Assembly (NCBI GenBank): GCA_964463485.1 | Contig: CAYXDO010000018.1 | Location: 37,184 to 101,183, forward strand | Source: CAYXDO01 sp964463485 | GTDB taxonomy: Bacteria; Myxococcota; Kuafuiibacteriia; Kuafuiibacteriales; Kuafuiibacteriaceae | Direction of reading: 5' to 3' | Length of the DNA: 64,000 bases | Part shown: positions 6,944-14,970 of the stretch, piece after piece | Layout of the letters: each line of letters begins with the position of its first letter | Position numbering within the stretch: position 1 is the stretch's first letter | Notes under the pieces: model-generated | The model's database searches: none | The model's input: only the letters and a program-made list of their open reading frames with translations | What the model was told of the DNA's origin: nothing | Translations under genes and position numbers: made by a program

Positions 6944-8054
6944 GAAGAGCGAGACAGGGTCAGTTCTCGAGAGCGTCCAGGCCCACCGAGCGATTGTCTC
7001 AGCGGCCGGGTCTGGGAAGACTCAACGGATCGTTGAATCCTCCCTCCAAACGCCGGGACGAATCCTAGTTACCACGTATACGAATCGCAATGCCGATGAG
7101 CTTCGTCGCCGACTTTGGGGGGATCTGGGAGTCCCGCCTGCGAGAATCGAAGTGCTCAGTTGGTTCGAGTTCCTACTACGACATTGTGTTCGACCGTATC
7201 AATTTCCGGCATTTCCCGTGAACTACTTACGCTCAATCGACTTCGACTCGCAGGTTCCGAAAATAATGGCTCGCTCAAATATCAGGGCCTATTTCTGCCG
7301 GGCCAGAAACGTCTATGGCGACCGAGTCTCGGATTTGGCTTGTGAACTCAACGCTCGAAGCGGTGGCGCAGTCATTCGACGACTGGAGAGGATCTACGCG
7401 GCAATCCTGATTGATGAGTTTCAGGATCTAGCGGGATACGACCTCGACTTCGTCGAATTGTTGTTCCAGTCGAATATCGCGACCATCGTCGTCGGAGATC
7501 CGAGGCAGCAGACATTCGAGACTACGCGGTCGTCAAAGAACAAGCAATTTCAGGGCGCAGGACTTCACAAGTGGTTTGCGAAGATACGAAAGAAGGTGGA
7601 GATCGAAGTAGAGGAACTCACCACGAGTTATCGGTGCCGCCAAGAGATCTGCGATTTCGGAGACCGCTTGTTTCCAAACTACTCGCCTACCCGGTCTGCC
7701 AACAACGCCTCCACCGAACACGACGGGATCTTCTGGCTACAGTTGCAGGACGTGCCCCGATATCTTGACGAATTTCATCCAAAACCGCTGAGGTGGAGCG
7801 AAACGAGTAAGGACGCGCCGGCGTCTAGCGAGAATTTTGGAGCAGTAAAAGGCGCCACATTCGATCGAGTTCTCATCTTCCCAACTGCTTTGATGCTCGA
7901 CTACTTGGGAACAAGTGATCACTCGAAGCTCAAGCCTGGAACGCTGTCCAAACTGTACGTGGCCGCCACGCGCGCACGTCAGAGCGTCGCGTTTGCTGTG
8001 GCAAAAAAGAACTTCCGCACCGCCCTTGCTCGACGATGGCCGAGTATGGAATGA
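6942..8054 (+). CDS. UvrD-like helicase, GajB-like, 5' end altered by IS21
   Basis: 370 residues from a TTG that straddles the IS21 end; no better start exists before the P-loop. Superfamily 1 motifs run in order: Walker A AAGSGKT (21-27), Ia VTTYTNRNADELRRRL, II ILIDEFQDL (about 156), III VVGDPRQQTF, IV TTSYRCRQEICDF (about 227), V AVKGATFDRVLIF and VI LYVAATRARQSVAF (about 338). With the OLD-family gene upstream this is the GajB half of a Gabija-like system, a helicase-fold subunit that binds GajA. It is shorter than the roughly 490-residue GajB I know from Bacillus. The native start was probably GTG 2568, so expression after the insertion is doubtful. Confidence 0.75.
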   Translation: MKSETGSVLESVQAHRAIVSAAGSGKTQRIVESSLQTPGRILVTTYTNRNADELRRRLWGDLGVPPARIEVLSWFEFLLRHCVRPYQFPAFPVNYLRSIDFDSQVPKIMARSNIRAYFCRARNVYGDRVSDLACELNARSGGAVIRRLERIYAAILIDEFQDLAGYDLDFVELLFQSNIATIVVGDPRQQTFETTRSSKNKQFQGAGLHKWFAKIRKKVEIEVEELTTSYRCRQEICDFGDRLFPNYSPTRSANNASTEHDGIFWLQLQDVPRYLDEFHPKPLRWSETSKDAPASSENFGAVKGATFDRVLIFPTALMLDYLGTSDHSKLKPGTLSKLYVAATRARQSVAFAVAKKNFRTALARRWPSME

Positions 8055-8306
8055 AACACGGGAGCATCCTTGGCGCCGCTGGTGCCTTTAGCGACCATGC
8101 CGGAATTCTAGTGGGCAGACGCGGCTCTGAGCCGCTTCTCGTGGTTGCTGAATGCGGTCGTTCGGGACGGGCTTTCGGTTCCCACGGTAGTGACTGGCTT
8201 CACGGCATCCCTAGATCGATCCTGGTGTCCTCGTGGGCTCCGATCGAACAGGCGACATCTGCTTCGGAGCTCCAGGCTCGGGGTGCTTTACAGAAGGAGA
8301 ACCGCC

Positions 8307-8853
8307 ATGGGATTGAGTATCAGGAAAGCCAACGGTCGCCAAGGATCGGAAGACGCGGAAAATGAGCCAAGGCTCGTCACCGAGCCGAATGACGCCACTC
8401 TCGCCGAGCCTCAAGACTCGGAACTGGTTGTTCAGCTTCCGCTGAGGACGATTCTTCGGGAGCAACTGCACGAGTTCGTTGTGGGAACCGGGATCCGTGT
8501 TCTTTCGGAGCTCTTAGAACGAGAGCGCACGGAGCTGTGTGGCCCTCGCTATAGCCATCAGGCCGATCGCCGTGCCGGACGCGCGGGATCTGTCCAGGGC
8601 GAGCTCGTCTTGGGTGGCCGGAGGGTGTCGGTTCAGCGGCCGCGAGTTCGATCGTCCGAAGGGGAGTTGTCATTGCCGTCTTGGAGGGCCTTCGCGAACG
8701 ATGATCCGCTGAAAGAGCGCGCTGTCGAACAAATGGTCCTTGGGGTGTCGACCCGGAAGTACGAGCGCTCGTTGGACAGCACCCCTCCCGCCGTCAAAAC
8801 TCGCGGAGCCAGCAAAAGCGCCGTGAGTCGGCGCTTCGTCGAGGCAACTCAAC
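8307..8853 (+). pseudogene. IS256-type (mutator) transposase, N-terminal fragment
   Basis: From ATG 8307 (after GGAGAACCGCC) the frame reads LHEFVVGTGIRVLSELLERE, then ELVLGGRRVSVQRPRVR, then ERAVEQMVLGVSTRKYERSL and SKSAVSRRFVEAT, which is the N-terminal third of IS256-family transposases. The catalytic DDE domain is missing: after RRFVEAT the sequence passes into an 18-bp repeat array, and the open frame continues without similarity to 9182. It is a remnant with no transposase activity of its own. Confidence 0.75.
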
Positions 8854-8858
8854 AGCAA

Positions 8859-9002
8859 CCCATCTCGTCGCTGAGACCCATCTCGTCGCTGAGATCGAGC
8901 TCGTCGCTGAGACCCATCTCGTCGCTGAGACCCATCTCGTCGCTGAGATCGAGCTCGTCGCTGAGACCCAACTCGTCGCTGAGACCCGACTCGTCGCTGA
9001 GG
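8859..9002. repeat. Eight tandem 18-bp repeats
   Basis: Eight contiguous 18-base units ending CTCGTCGCTGAGA, with first bases varying CCCAT, CCCAT, TCGAG, CCCAT, CCCAT, TCGAG, CCCAA, CCCGA, so a 54-base higher-order period is visible. In the transposase frame they encode a P-I-S-S-L-R type repeat. They lie exactly where the transposase homology stops. The 367 bases after the array (9003-9369) contain no gene I can support, only a 15-bp duplication (GCTGTAGGGGCCGCC) near 9274-9303. Confidence 0.9.
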
Positions 9003-9369
9003 TTCCACCTTCGGCGACTCACTGCCTTCAGCAAGACCTTCACCCAAGACTACCTCGGAGCCATCCCGCGCATGCGCAGGATGCAAGTTCCGAAAAGCCT
9101 GACGACAGAGACGAACTCCATGGTCGTCAATTGGTCCCAACTGAGATCGTCGATAAAGCGCCCAGCCAAGGAGAGGATATAGCCAGAGACCAGTTCCCCA
9201 GAAATTAATCGAAGAAAAGTGTCTCAAATCGTTGACAGGTTCCGCGGCTCCAGTTCCGCAGAGGTTCGGTCCCGCTGTAGGGGCCGCCGCTGTAGGGGCC
9301 GCCTCGATTCCCCGGCGCCGGCGGTCTACTTCTGGTTGCGCTTGGGTCGTTTTGAGTTCATCGTTGGGC

Positions 9370-9852
9370 ATGGACAAGAGCTCCGTCCAAAGGATTCGGC
9401 AGGTGACGCCGGTGTCGGCGCCGCCCGAGCAGCGGGCAAATTTGGCGTTGATGGCGCAGGCGCTCGGCGCTCTCAACGGGGAGCCGTCGAATGGATGCAG
9501 CCTCGTTGCACCGAACGGGCAGAGCGTTTCGGTTCCAGATCTGTTCGTCCCGATCCTCGCGCACGTGGCCGAGGTGCTCGCTCGAGGCGACGCGCTCGCT
9601 CTTGTCCCCGTGGCGAAGGAGCTCTCGACGCAGCAAGCCGCCGACCTGCTGAACGTATCCCGGCAGTACCTCGTTCGGCTTCTTGATGAGGGGCGCATCC
9701 CATTTCGCAGCACGGGTACGCATCGTCGGCTGCGCGTCGAAGATGTCCTCGCTTACAAGGAGCAACGTGACGCAACGCGGCGAGCTGCCCTCGATGAGCT
9801 GACCGAGCTGAGCGAAGAGTTGGGCGGTTACTCCGAGCTCGACGGAACCTGA
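9370..9852 (+). CDS. Excisionase-family HTH protein, probable antitoxin
   Basis: 160 residues from ATG 9370. The C-terminal half holds a MerR/excisionase-type HTH: LSTQQAADLLNVSRQYLVRLL, then GRIPFRSTGTHRRLRVEDVLAY, ending in an acidic helix (LDELTELSEELG). This fold with a short N-terminal extension is the standard antitoxin next to PIN_3-type toxins, and the next gene, 15 bases downstream, is such a toxin. It is expected to bind and inhibit the PIN protein and repress its own promoter. The start avoids a longer Arg/Pro-rich upstream extension. Confidence 0.75.
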   Translation: MDKSSVQRIRQVTPVSAPPEQRANLALMAQALGALNGEPSNGCSLVAPNGQSVSVPDLFVPILAHVAEVLARGDALALVPVAKELSTQQAADLLNVSRQYLVRLLDEGRIPFRSTGTHRRLRVEDVLAYKEQRDATRRAALDELTELSEELGGYSELDGT

Positions 9853-9867
9853 GTCGAAGTCACCCGC

Positions 9868-10431
9868 GTGCTGCTTTCTTCTGCATCGAGGGTCGTTCTC
9901 GACGCCAACGTACTCTTTCCGCTGTCGCTCCGAGATACGCTTCTGCGCGCCGCCGAGCGCGGAGTAATCCAAGTTCATTGGTCGGTCGAGATCTTGGAAG
10001 AGACCCGCCGCAACCTCGTGGCGACGATGACCATCACCGAGGCCCAAGCACAGCGGCTCGTCGAGACCATGAAGGTCGCATTTCCGGACGCGATGGTCTC
10101 GGACTACATGGGGCTCATCGCCGACATGAAGAACGACGAGGGCGACCGTCACGTCGCCGCCGCAGCCGTGAAATGTGGCGCTCGAGTGATCGTGACCAGT
10201 AACCTCGCAGACTTTCGGGAGCTACCCAAGGGCATCAAAGCGATGTCGCCGGATGACTTCCTGACAAACCTGCTCGAAGCGGACCCGAGCGGCATGGTCG
10301 ATCAACTTGAGCGACAGGCCGGAGCTCTGAGACGGCCTCCGCGTTCGTTCGAGGAACTCCTCGCCGGTCTCGGGAAGCTGGTCCCCGGCTTCGTCCGCGT
10401 TGTTCGTGAGTACGTCAAGGCAGGTCAGTAG
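9868..10431 (+). CDS. PIN-domain ribonuclease toxin
   Basis: 187 residues from GTG 9868. The acidic PIN residues are visible: RVVLDANVLFP (first Asp, about residue 11), SVEILEETRRNL (Glu, about 43), NDEGDRHVAAAAV (Asp pair, about 90-94) and IVTSNLADF. PIN toxins cleave RNA and are held in check by the upstream HTH antitoxin. The helical C-terminal third (about 130-187) is typical of the PIN_3 group. Intact and probably cotranscribed with 9370-9852. Confidence 0.75.
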   Translation: MLLSSASRVVLDANVLFPLSLRDTLLRAAERGVIQVHWSVEILEETRRNLVATMTITEAQAQRLVETMKVAFPDAMVSDYMGLIADMKNDEGDRHVAAAAVKCGARVIVTSNLADFRELPKGIKAMSPDDFLTNLLEADPSGMVDQLERQAGALRRPPRSFEELLAGLGKLVPGFVRVVREYVKAGQ

Positions 10432-10730
10432 GCGGACTGCGACGCTTTGGCCGTCCACCGCCACAATAGCTTGAGCGTTACGACTGTTGGTTCGAGCTTG
10501 GACCTCGAGGCGACGGTGGCGCTGACCGCGCTCACGGCGCGCCCACAGAATGCTCAGCTTCGCCCCGACGACCTCGAGGCGCGTGGGACCGGGCTGCCAG
10601 GAGGCTGCCACCGGCTCGCCTTTGGAAGACCACTGGGGCGAACCCGAGTCGAGGAGGTGCCCACAAAGACCGCACAAACAACCCTGAGCTTTAGGACCGG
10701 AGCCGGGCTCTGCGGTCTTATCCCGTTGAA
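10432..10730. other. Region without a supported gene
   Basis: About 300 bases between the PIN gene and the next hypothetical. Open frames exist on both strands but show no domain or ribosome-binding site that favours one. I see no terminator or repeat here. Confidence 0.5.
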
Positions 10731-11186
10731 ATGGAAGTGTCGCCCAAGCCACCAGACCTCAAGCCCCGCCTTGCGGCCGGCATCCTTGGCGACCGCCGAC
10801 CCGAGCCACGCTGCCGGGCGTGCCAAGTCGGGGCGGCGTCGCCTGCGTTGCTGGAGGAGATTGACGCGCTCGCCACCGCCGGGTGGACACCACGGCAGAT
10901 CTCGAGCCGAGTGGCGCCGAGAGCGGCAGCGCTCGGCGTCACGCTCACGCAGCGCTCGCTAGAGCGCCATCGCGAACGGCACGTCAGCCGGGTCTCGCCG
11001 ACACCTGCATCAGCGCCGACTCCGCGGGACGCGAGCGACGTCGAGCGGCTGCGATGCGTCTTTGCTCGGCTCCTCGAGCAGATCGAAGTGTTGGTCCGTG
11101 CCGGAGTTCAGGATACGACTCGGGAAGCAGAACAGTCGGGGAGCTTGTGCGGCGTGGAGCTCCGGCTCGCAAGAGGTTCGAGATGA
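10731..11186 (+). CDS. Hypothetical protein, phage/ICE-like
   Basis: 151 residues from ATG 10731. PRCRACQVG near residue 27 is a short CxxC, followed by LLEEIDALATAGWTPRQISSRV and a second helical unit QRSLERHRERHV, which looks like a small HTH or adaptor domain seen in proteins at the ends of integrative elements. The C-terminal LLEQIEVLVRAGVQDTTREA is helical. No function is recognised. It sits upstream of a zinc-ribbon protein and an integrase remnant, so it probably belongs to a decayed mobile element. Confidence 0.45.
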   Translation: MEVSPKPPDLKPRLAAGILGDRRPEPRCRACQVGAASPALLEEIDALATAGWTPRQISSRVAPRAAALGVTLTQRSLERHRERHVSRVSPTPASAPTPRDASDVERLRCVFARLLEQIEVLVRAGVQDTTREAEQSGSLCGVELRLARGSR

Positions 11187-11221
11187 GTACGCCGGCGGAG
11201 ATTACATGAGAGTCAGAGCAA

Positions 11222-11407
11222 GTGTCTCAGAAGTGGAAGTCGAGGGCGAACCACGGCACCCTGGACGGAGTCGAGGCGACCTGCAGCTTGTGCGGGCATA
11301 CGGTCGAGTGTGCCGGCACGGGAGAGGCGTCGGAGCGTCGGTGTCTGATGCCACGGCGCGAGGAGTGCCCGCGCGGCGAGAAGAACTTCTACGTGAACGC
11401 TGAGTAA
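11222..11407 (+). CDS. Small zinc-ribbon-like protein
   Basis: 61 residues. ATCSLCGHTVECAGTGEASERRCL then REECPRG gives four cysteines in a compact Cys-ribbon, ending NFYVNAE. Short proteins of this form (CxxCGH...RRC...ECPRGE.NFY) are common beside integrases in proteobacterial integrative elements; their role is unknown. The gap from here to the integrase remnant (11408-12046) has no gene I can support. Confidence 0.55.
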   Translation: MSQKWKSRANHGTLDGVEATCSLCGHTVECAGTGEASERRCLMPRREECPRGEKNFYVNAE

Positions 11408-12046
11408 CGGGGCTCGGCGGGACGGAGGAAGACTCCACGCACCGCCGCCGAGTTCTGGCTCGCCCTGGGGCCGAACCCAGAGACGAGCGGACGAACGGTG
11501 CGTGGACTGCGCATGGGCAACCTACAGTCGATTGACCGTTCGGCCAACCACTCCGAGGAACAAGCACGATGGTGGTCTGCTGCCTTGCGGTTCCGGGGCG
11601 AGCTGATCTGGACTGGGGGTGAAGAGCTCTTGCGCCACCCCATCAGCCCCGTTCTGCGCAGCCGTGTGAGCCAGGCTCAGTGGGCAAAAGGGGGGCTGAC
11701 GAGCCGAAGACGGGCGTGGCTTGGCCTTGGCGGCCTCGGCGTCGAGGTCGAGGTGACCGGCTGCGGCGACGACCGACTCGAGAACGCGTTCGACTCGCTC
11801 GGCTTCGAGCCGACGATCATCGTCGCGTCCGCCGGAAAGCTGCAGGCGCCCATCGTCTTCGAGGAGCCCTTACCCATCGACTCCGCCAACCTCCAGGTGG
11901 TGGCCCTACACGGTTCGTTCGTCGAGAGAGACGTTTGTGCGAGGAGCTCTGCCTCAGCGGCTCTGATCCCGAGGCTTACGGCTCGGCGGACCCAAATCTC
12001 CCGGGTCAAGTTCCGAGTTTCGTGGACCTCGTACCGAATTCGTCGT

Positions 12047-12358
12047 GTTGGGACAGACAAGGGCTCTCCGATCCGACAGGAGCGAAAGGCGAGCACGGGG
12101 CTCACGCGGGCGTGCGAAAGGGCGGGCATCGAGCCCATCGGCTGGCACGTCCTGCGGCACACCTACGCTTCGAGGCTCGTGACTCGGGGCGTGCCGATGA
12201 ACGTCGTTCAGGAGCTTCTCCGCCACGCCGAGATCCGGGAGACGATGCCCCACGCGCATCTCGCTCCGAATGCGAAGCGTGGGGCTGTGAAGGTGCTGGA
12301 TGAAGGAGAAGAGAAATTTGGGCACCAGTTACGCACTGGCGCCCAGGAATCGAACTAA
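12047..12358 (+). pseudogene. Tyrosine integrase remnant, catalytic Tyr replaced
   Basis: Only the last hundred residues are recognisable: TRACERAGIEPIGWHVLRHT then YASRLVTRGVPMNVVQELLR and HAEIRETMPHAHLAPNAKRG. They align closely with the C-terminus of the intact integrase at 58152-59204, whose RYAHLSP carries the catalytic Tyr; here the position reads PHAHLAP, with His. The N-terminal and core-binding domains and the first catalytic Arg are absent. It lies just left of the 24-bp repeat at 12381, as the intact integrase lies left of the copy at 59279. It is a dead integrase of an older element at the same site. Confidence 0.8.
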
Positions 12359-12380
12359 ACTGAATTTACGAGGGAAATAG

Positions 12381-12404
12381 TTGGCGGGGTGGACGGGACT
12401 CGAA
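12381..12404. repeat. Left attachment-site copy (24-bp direct repeat)
   Basis: The 24 bases here (TTGGCGGGGTGGACGGGACT then CGAA) recur identically and in the same orientation at 59279-59302. On the minus strand they read as half a T-loop, T-stem, acceptor strand and CCA of a tRNA. Homology stops inside the T-loop, which suggests a crossover segment copied on integration. Confidence 0.8.
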
Positions 12405-12835
12405 ATCGCCGAAGAAATATAGAAAACAACCGTCGGCGCGCGCACTTAGCTTGATTTCGGGTCTGGTCTGACCATCCAACCGTTCACTGTGATCCCGCTC
12501 AGTTACATAACGCTCCGGAAAATCCTGGGCGGCCGTTGGGCAGTGAACTATTCAGCGCGATGGCCGCTGCAGCCTCGTTCGACGGCTGGTTCAGAAGCGA
12601 CCCGTGCGGGACCGATCAGCGTTTACCCTAAAACGGAGTGCGCATAATCCTGTTCCGATTTGCTGGACTCTCAGCGACCCCACATGCTAGAGCGACGCCA
12701 AGATGGCGCGTGAACCTAGCACGTCATGTGCGATCTTTCAATGAGGCAGCATGATCCTGAGTCATTTTGGCGCTGGGACCGAGACTGGTGCATAGTCCCG
12801 ACGTACGGGCCGCCGATCTGTTGGGTCAACGTTTC
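12405..12835. other. Intergenic region ahead of sspA
   Basis: About 430 bases between the left att copy and the probable sspA start. It should contain the promoter of the ssp operon, but I find no strong -35/-10 pair; TTTACC at about 12623 with a TAAT-like box 15-17 bases on is a weak candidate. No gene is supported. Confidence 0.4.
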
Positions 12836-13975
12836 GTGAAGCCGTGCGCGAATCCGATATATCTCGATCACCTTGCGTCGACGCCCGTCGATCCGCGTGT
12901 AGCCGACGAGATGGTTCGAATCCTTCGAAGTGTTCACGGAAACCCCAACAGCATTGAGCATTCGGCGGGGTGCCGTGCGCAAGCGATCGTGGATGCAGCC
13001 GCGCGCCACGTGGGCGCATTGTTTGGCGCGCCTGCGGCGGCAGTCGTCTTCACTTCGGGATCAACTGAGTCCCTTGCCTTGGCCCTTGCCCACGCTTGGG
13101 AACACCACAACTCAAGCAGTCCGATGCGAGTCGTTGCGACGCCGGTTGAGCACAGCGCCCTTCTGGACCCTCTTGCTTCCGGTCAACGCGCCGGCCGGTT
13201 TCGGGTCACTTGGCTTTCGGTCGACGAGCTGGGTCGGCTGGATGCTGCCGCTGTCGATCGAACCATTGCCGAAGGTGCCGATATTGTTTGCGTGATGGCT
13301 GCGAACAACGAAATCGGAAACGTTTATCCAATCCAGGAGATCGGCACCCTCGCGACACGCCACGGCGCGAAGCTGTTGGTAGACGCAACGCAGGCAGCAG
13401 GGCGGGTGCCGATGGAAGCAGAATCGTGGGGCCTGACGTATGTTACGGCGAGCGCGCACAAGATGTACGGCCCGAAAGGCGTTGGTGCTCTGGTTGTGAT
13501 GGCTCCTGAACCTCCACGCCGCCACGGCACCCCTAACGTCCCGGGAATCGGGGCGTTCGGAGAGGCGGCACGCCTTCGCTCAGTGGAGATGCACGAGGAT
13601 GAGGCGAGGATTCGGTTGCTTCGAGACGCCCTTCAGCAACTCCTGCTCGAGCGAATCCCCGGACTTCAAATCAATGGCGACATGCAGAACCGCCTCGCGT
13701 GCAGCCTCCACGTGTCCGTCGCTGGCGTGCCGAACGACGCCGTACTCGCCCGGCTACATGATTCGGTGGCGATCAGCAGCGGAGCGGCCTGCTCACGAGG
13801 TGCGCTGAGTGCATCGCACGTGCTTCAGGCCATGCGTATGTCACCGGATGCCCAGGAAGGAGCGCTCCGAATGGCGGTGGGCAAGTTCACCACAGCCGAA
13901 GAAGTTGACCACGCGGCGGAGCTTATCGCCGAAGCGATCCGGTCTGTCCGTCGAACGTTAGGGGTGGCTGCGTGA
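12836..13975 (+). CDS. sspA: Cysteine desulfurase of DNA phosphorothioation, SspA
   Basis: 379 residues from GTG 12836 (in-frame TTGs at 12821 and 12767 are alternatives), which puts the start just before the conserved IYLDHLASTPVDPRV. It is an IscS/NifS-type PLP enzyme: FTSGSTESLALAL (PLP phosphate site), PVEHSALL, MAANNEIGNV, LVDATQAAGRVPM, SAHKMYGPKGVG with the PLP lysine at about 209, and the active-site Cys at about 319 in SGAACSRG. It takes sulfur from cysteine and passes it to SspD. The stop overlaps the next start (GTGA). Order and partners (DUF4007, large ATPase, PAPS-reductase-like protein) identify it as SspA rather than a housekeeping IscS. Confidence 0.85.
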   Translation: MKPCANPIYLDHLASTPVDPRVADEMVRILRSVHGNPNSIEHSAGCRAQAIVDAAARHVGALFGAPAAAVVFTSGSTESLALALAHAWEHHNSSSPMRVVATPVEHSALLDPLASGQRAGRFRVTWLSVDELGRLDAAAVDRTIAEGADIVCVMAANNEIGNVYPIQEIGTLATRHGAKLLVDATQAAGRVPMEAESWGLTYVTASAHKMYGPKGVGALVVMAPEPPRRHGTPNVPGIGAFGEAARLRSVEMHEDEARIRLLRDALQQLLLERIPGLQINGDMQNRLACSLHVSVAGVPNDAVLARLHDSVAISSGAACSRGALSASHVLQAMRMSPDAQEGALRMAVGKFTTAEEVDHAAELIAEAIRSVRRTLGVAA

Positions 13976-14970
13976 CTCCAACCGCCCCCCCGGACGACCG
14001 CGCGCCGTTTGGTTCTGCGACAAACATGCGCTTTTCTGGTCATGAAACATTCGCGGTCCGATACACGTGGATTCCGAAGGCCTTTCGCTACCTCTCCCAC
14101 GAATCATCATCGTTCAAGGATGAAGAGAACGTGATGGTCGAGCTTGGTCTCGGCAAGAACATGGTGCGCTCACTTCGATTCTGGTTGGAGGCGTTTGGAT
14201 TAGCGAAGCCTTCTGACGAGGGGCTGACGCTCACGGAATTCTCGCGCGCCATTCTGTCACCGGGCGGCCTTGATCCTTTTCTCGAAGATCCCAAGACTCT
14301 CTGGCTTCTGCACGCCCAGCTGAGTATGCGCTCCCAGGACGCGATTTGCGCCTGGGACGTCTTGGTAAATCGTTGGAACAAGGGCGAATTTTCGAAGTCA
14401 GAGGCGGTGAGGGCATTTCGTCGCGAATCGGAGCGGTACGCCAGCAAACCTCACTCCGACGTCACGCTCAGTCAGCATTTCGACGTGTTTATCCACACCT
14501 ATGTCCCAACTCACTCAAGGAGCGTCGGTCTAGAAGAGACGCTAGACTGCCCCTTGAAGGAGTTGCTCCTCGTCGAACCGCATGGGGAACGTCGTAACGG
14601 GGCGGACGGACGACGCGAAACAGTTTACAGGTTTAATCGCGACCCGAAGCCGGAAATCAGCGCTCCGCTCTTCGAGTACGTGATCGACCAGGCGTTCGCT
14701 GTGCACAAACAGACCGAGAGCTCACGCACTTTGCGTGAACTTCTGTACGGCCCGTATGGGCCCGGCCAAGTTCTGCGACTGCCTGAAGACGACCTTCGCG
14801 TGCGCATCGAAGACCTGGCTGAATCCCAACCACGCAGGTACAAACTCCAAATGTCGGCAGTGCAAATGGTGCTGCACCGAAGCAAGCCCGTTGCGGACGA
14901 AAGTCCCGAAGAGCGAAGTGAGATCGAGGATCGTTTGCTTGGTGCAGTTTACTCGCAGGTGTCGCCGTGA
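13972..14970 (+). CDS. sspB: DUF4007 protein, SspB
   Basis: 332 residues from GTG 13972, coupled to sspA. MRFSGHETFAVRYTWIPKAF, then VELGLGKNMVRSLRFWLEAFGL and DPFLEDPKTLWLLHAQL are the DUF4007 hallmarks. In SspABCD systems the DUF4007 protein SspB is the DNA-nicking component that opens one strand for sulfur insertion, which explains single-stranded marks. The C-terminal half (about 200-332) includes RRETVYRFNRDPKPEISAPL and a helical end. The stop overlaps the sspC GTG. The full length is retained. Confidence 0.85.
   Translation: MTPTAPPDDRAPFGSATNMRFSGHETFAVRYTWIPKAFRYLSHESSSFKDEENVMVELGLGKNMVRSLRFWLEAFGLAKPSDEGLTLTEFSRAILSPGGLDPFLEDPKTLWLLHAQLSMRSQDAICAWDVLVNRWNKGEFSKSEAVRAFRRESERYASKPHSDVTLSQHFDVFIHTYVPTHSRSVGLEETLDCPLKELLLVEPHGERRNGADGRRETVYRFNRDPKPEISAPLFEYVIDQAFAVHKQTESSRTLRELLYGPYGPGQVLRLPEDDLRVRIEDLAESQPRRYKLQMSAVQMVLHRSKPVADESPEERSEIEDRLLGAVYSQVSP

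Noticed and set aside
2583..6947. GAAG as an IS21 target-site duplication
   Set aside because: The left GAAG is separated from the inverted repeat by six bases, and joining the flanks at it puts the helicase out of frame.
8859..9002. Possible CRISPR array
   Set aside because: The 18-base units are directly contiguous with no unique spacers, and no cas genes are near.
8670..9713. Long minus-strand open frame of 347 codons
   Set aside because: It runs antisense to the transposase fragment, the repeat array and the antitoxin gene and shows only Arg/Ser-rich sequence.
10222..10752. Minus-strand frame with a CxxC motif
   Set aside because: Overlaps the PIN toxin gene by more than 200 bases and lacks a convincing start or domain.
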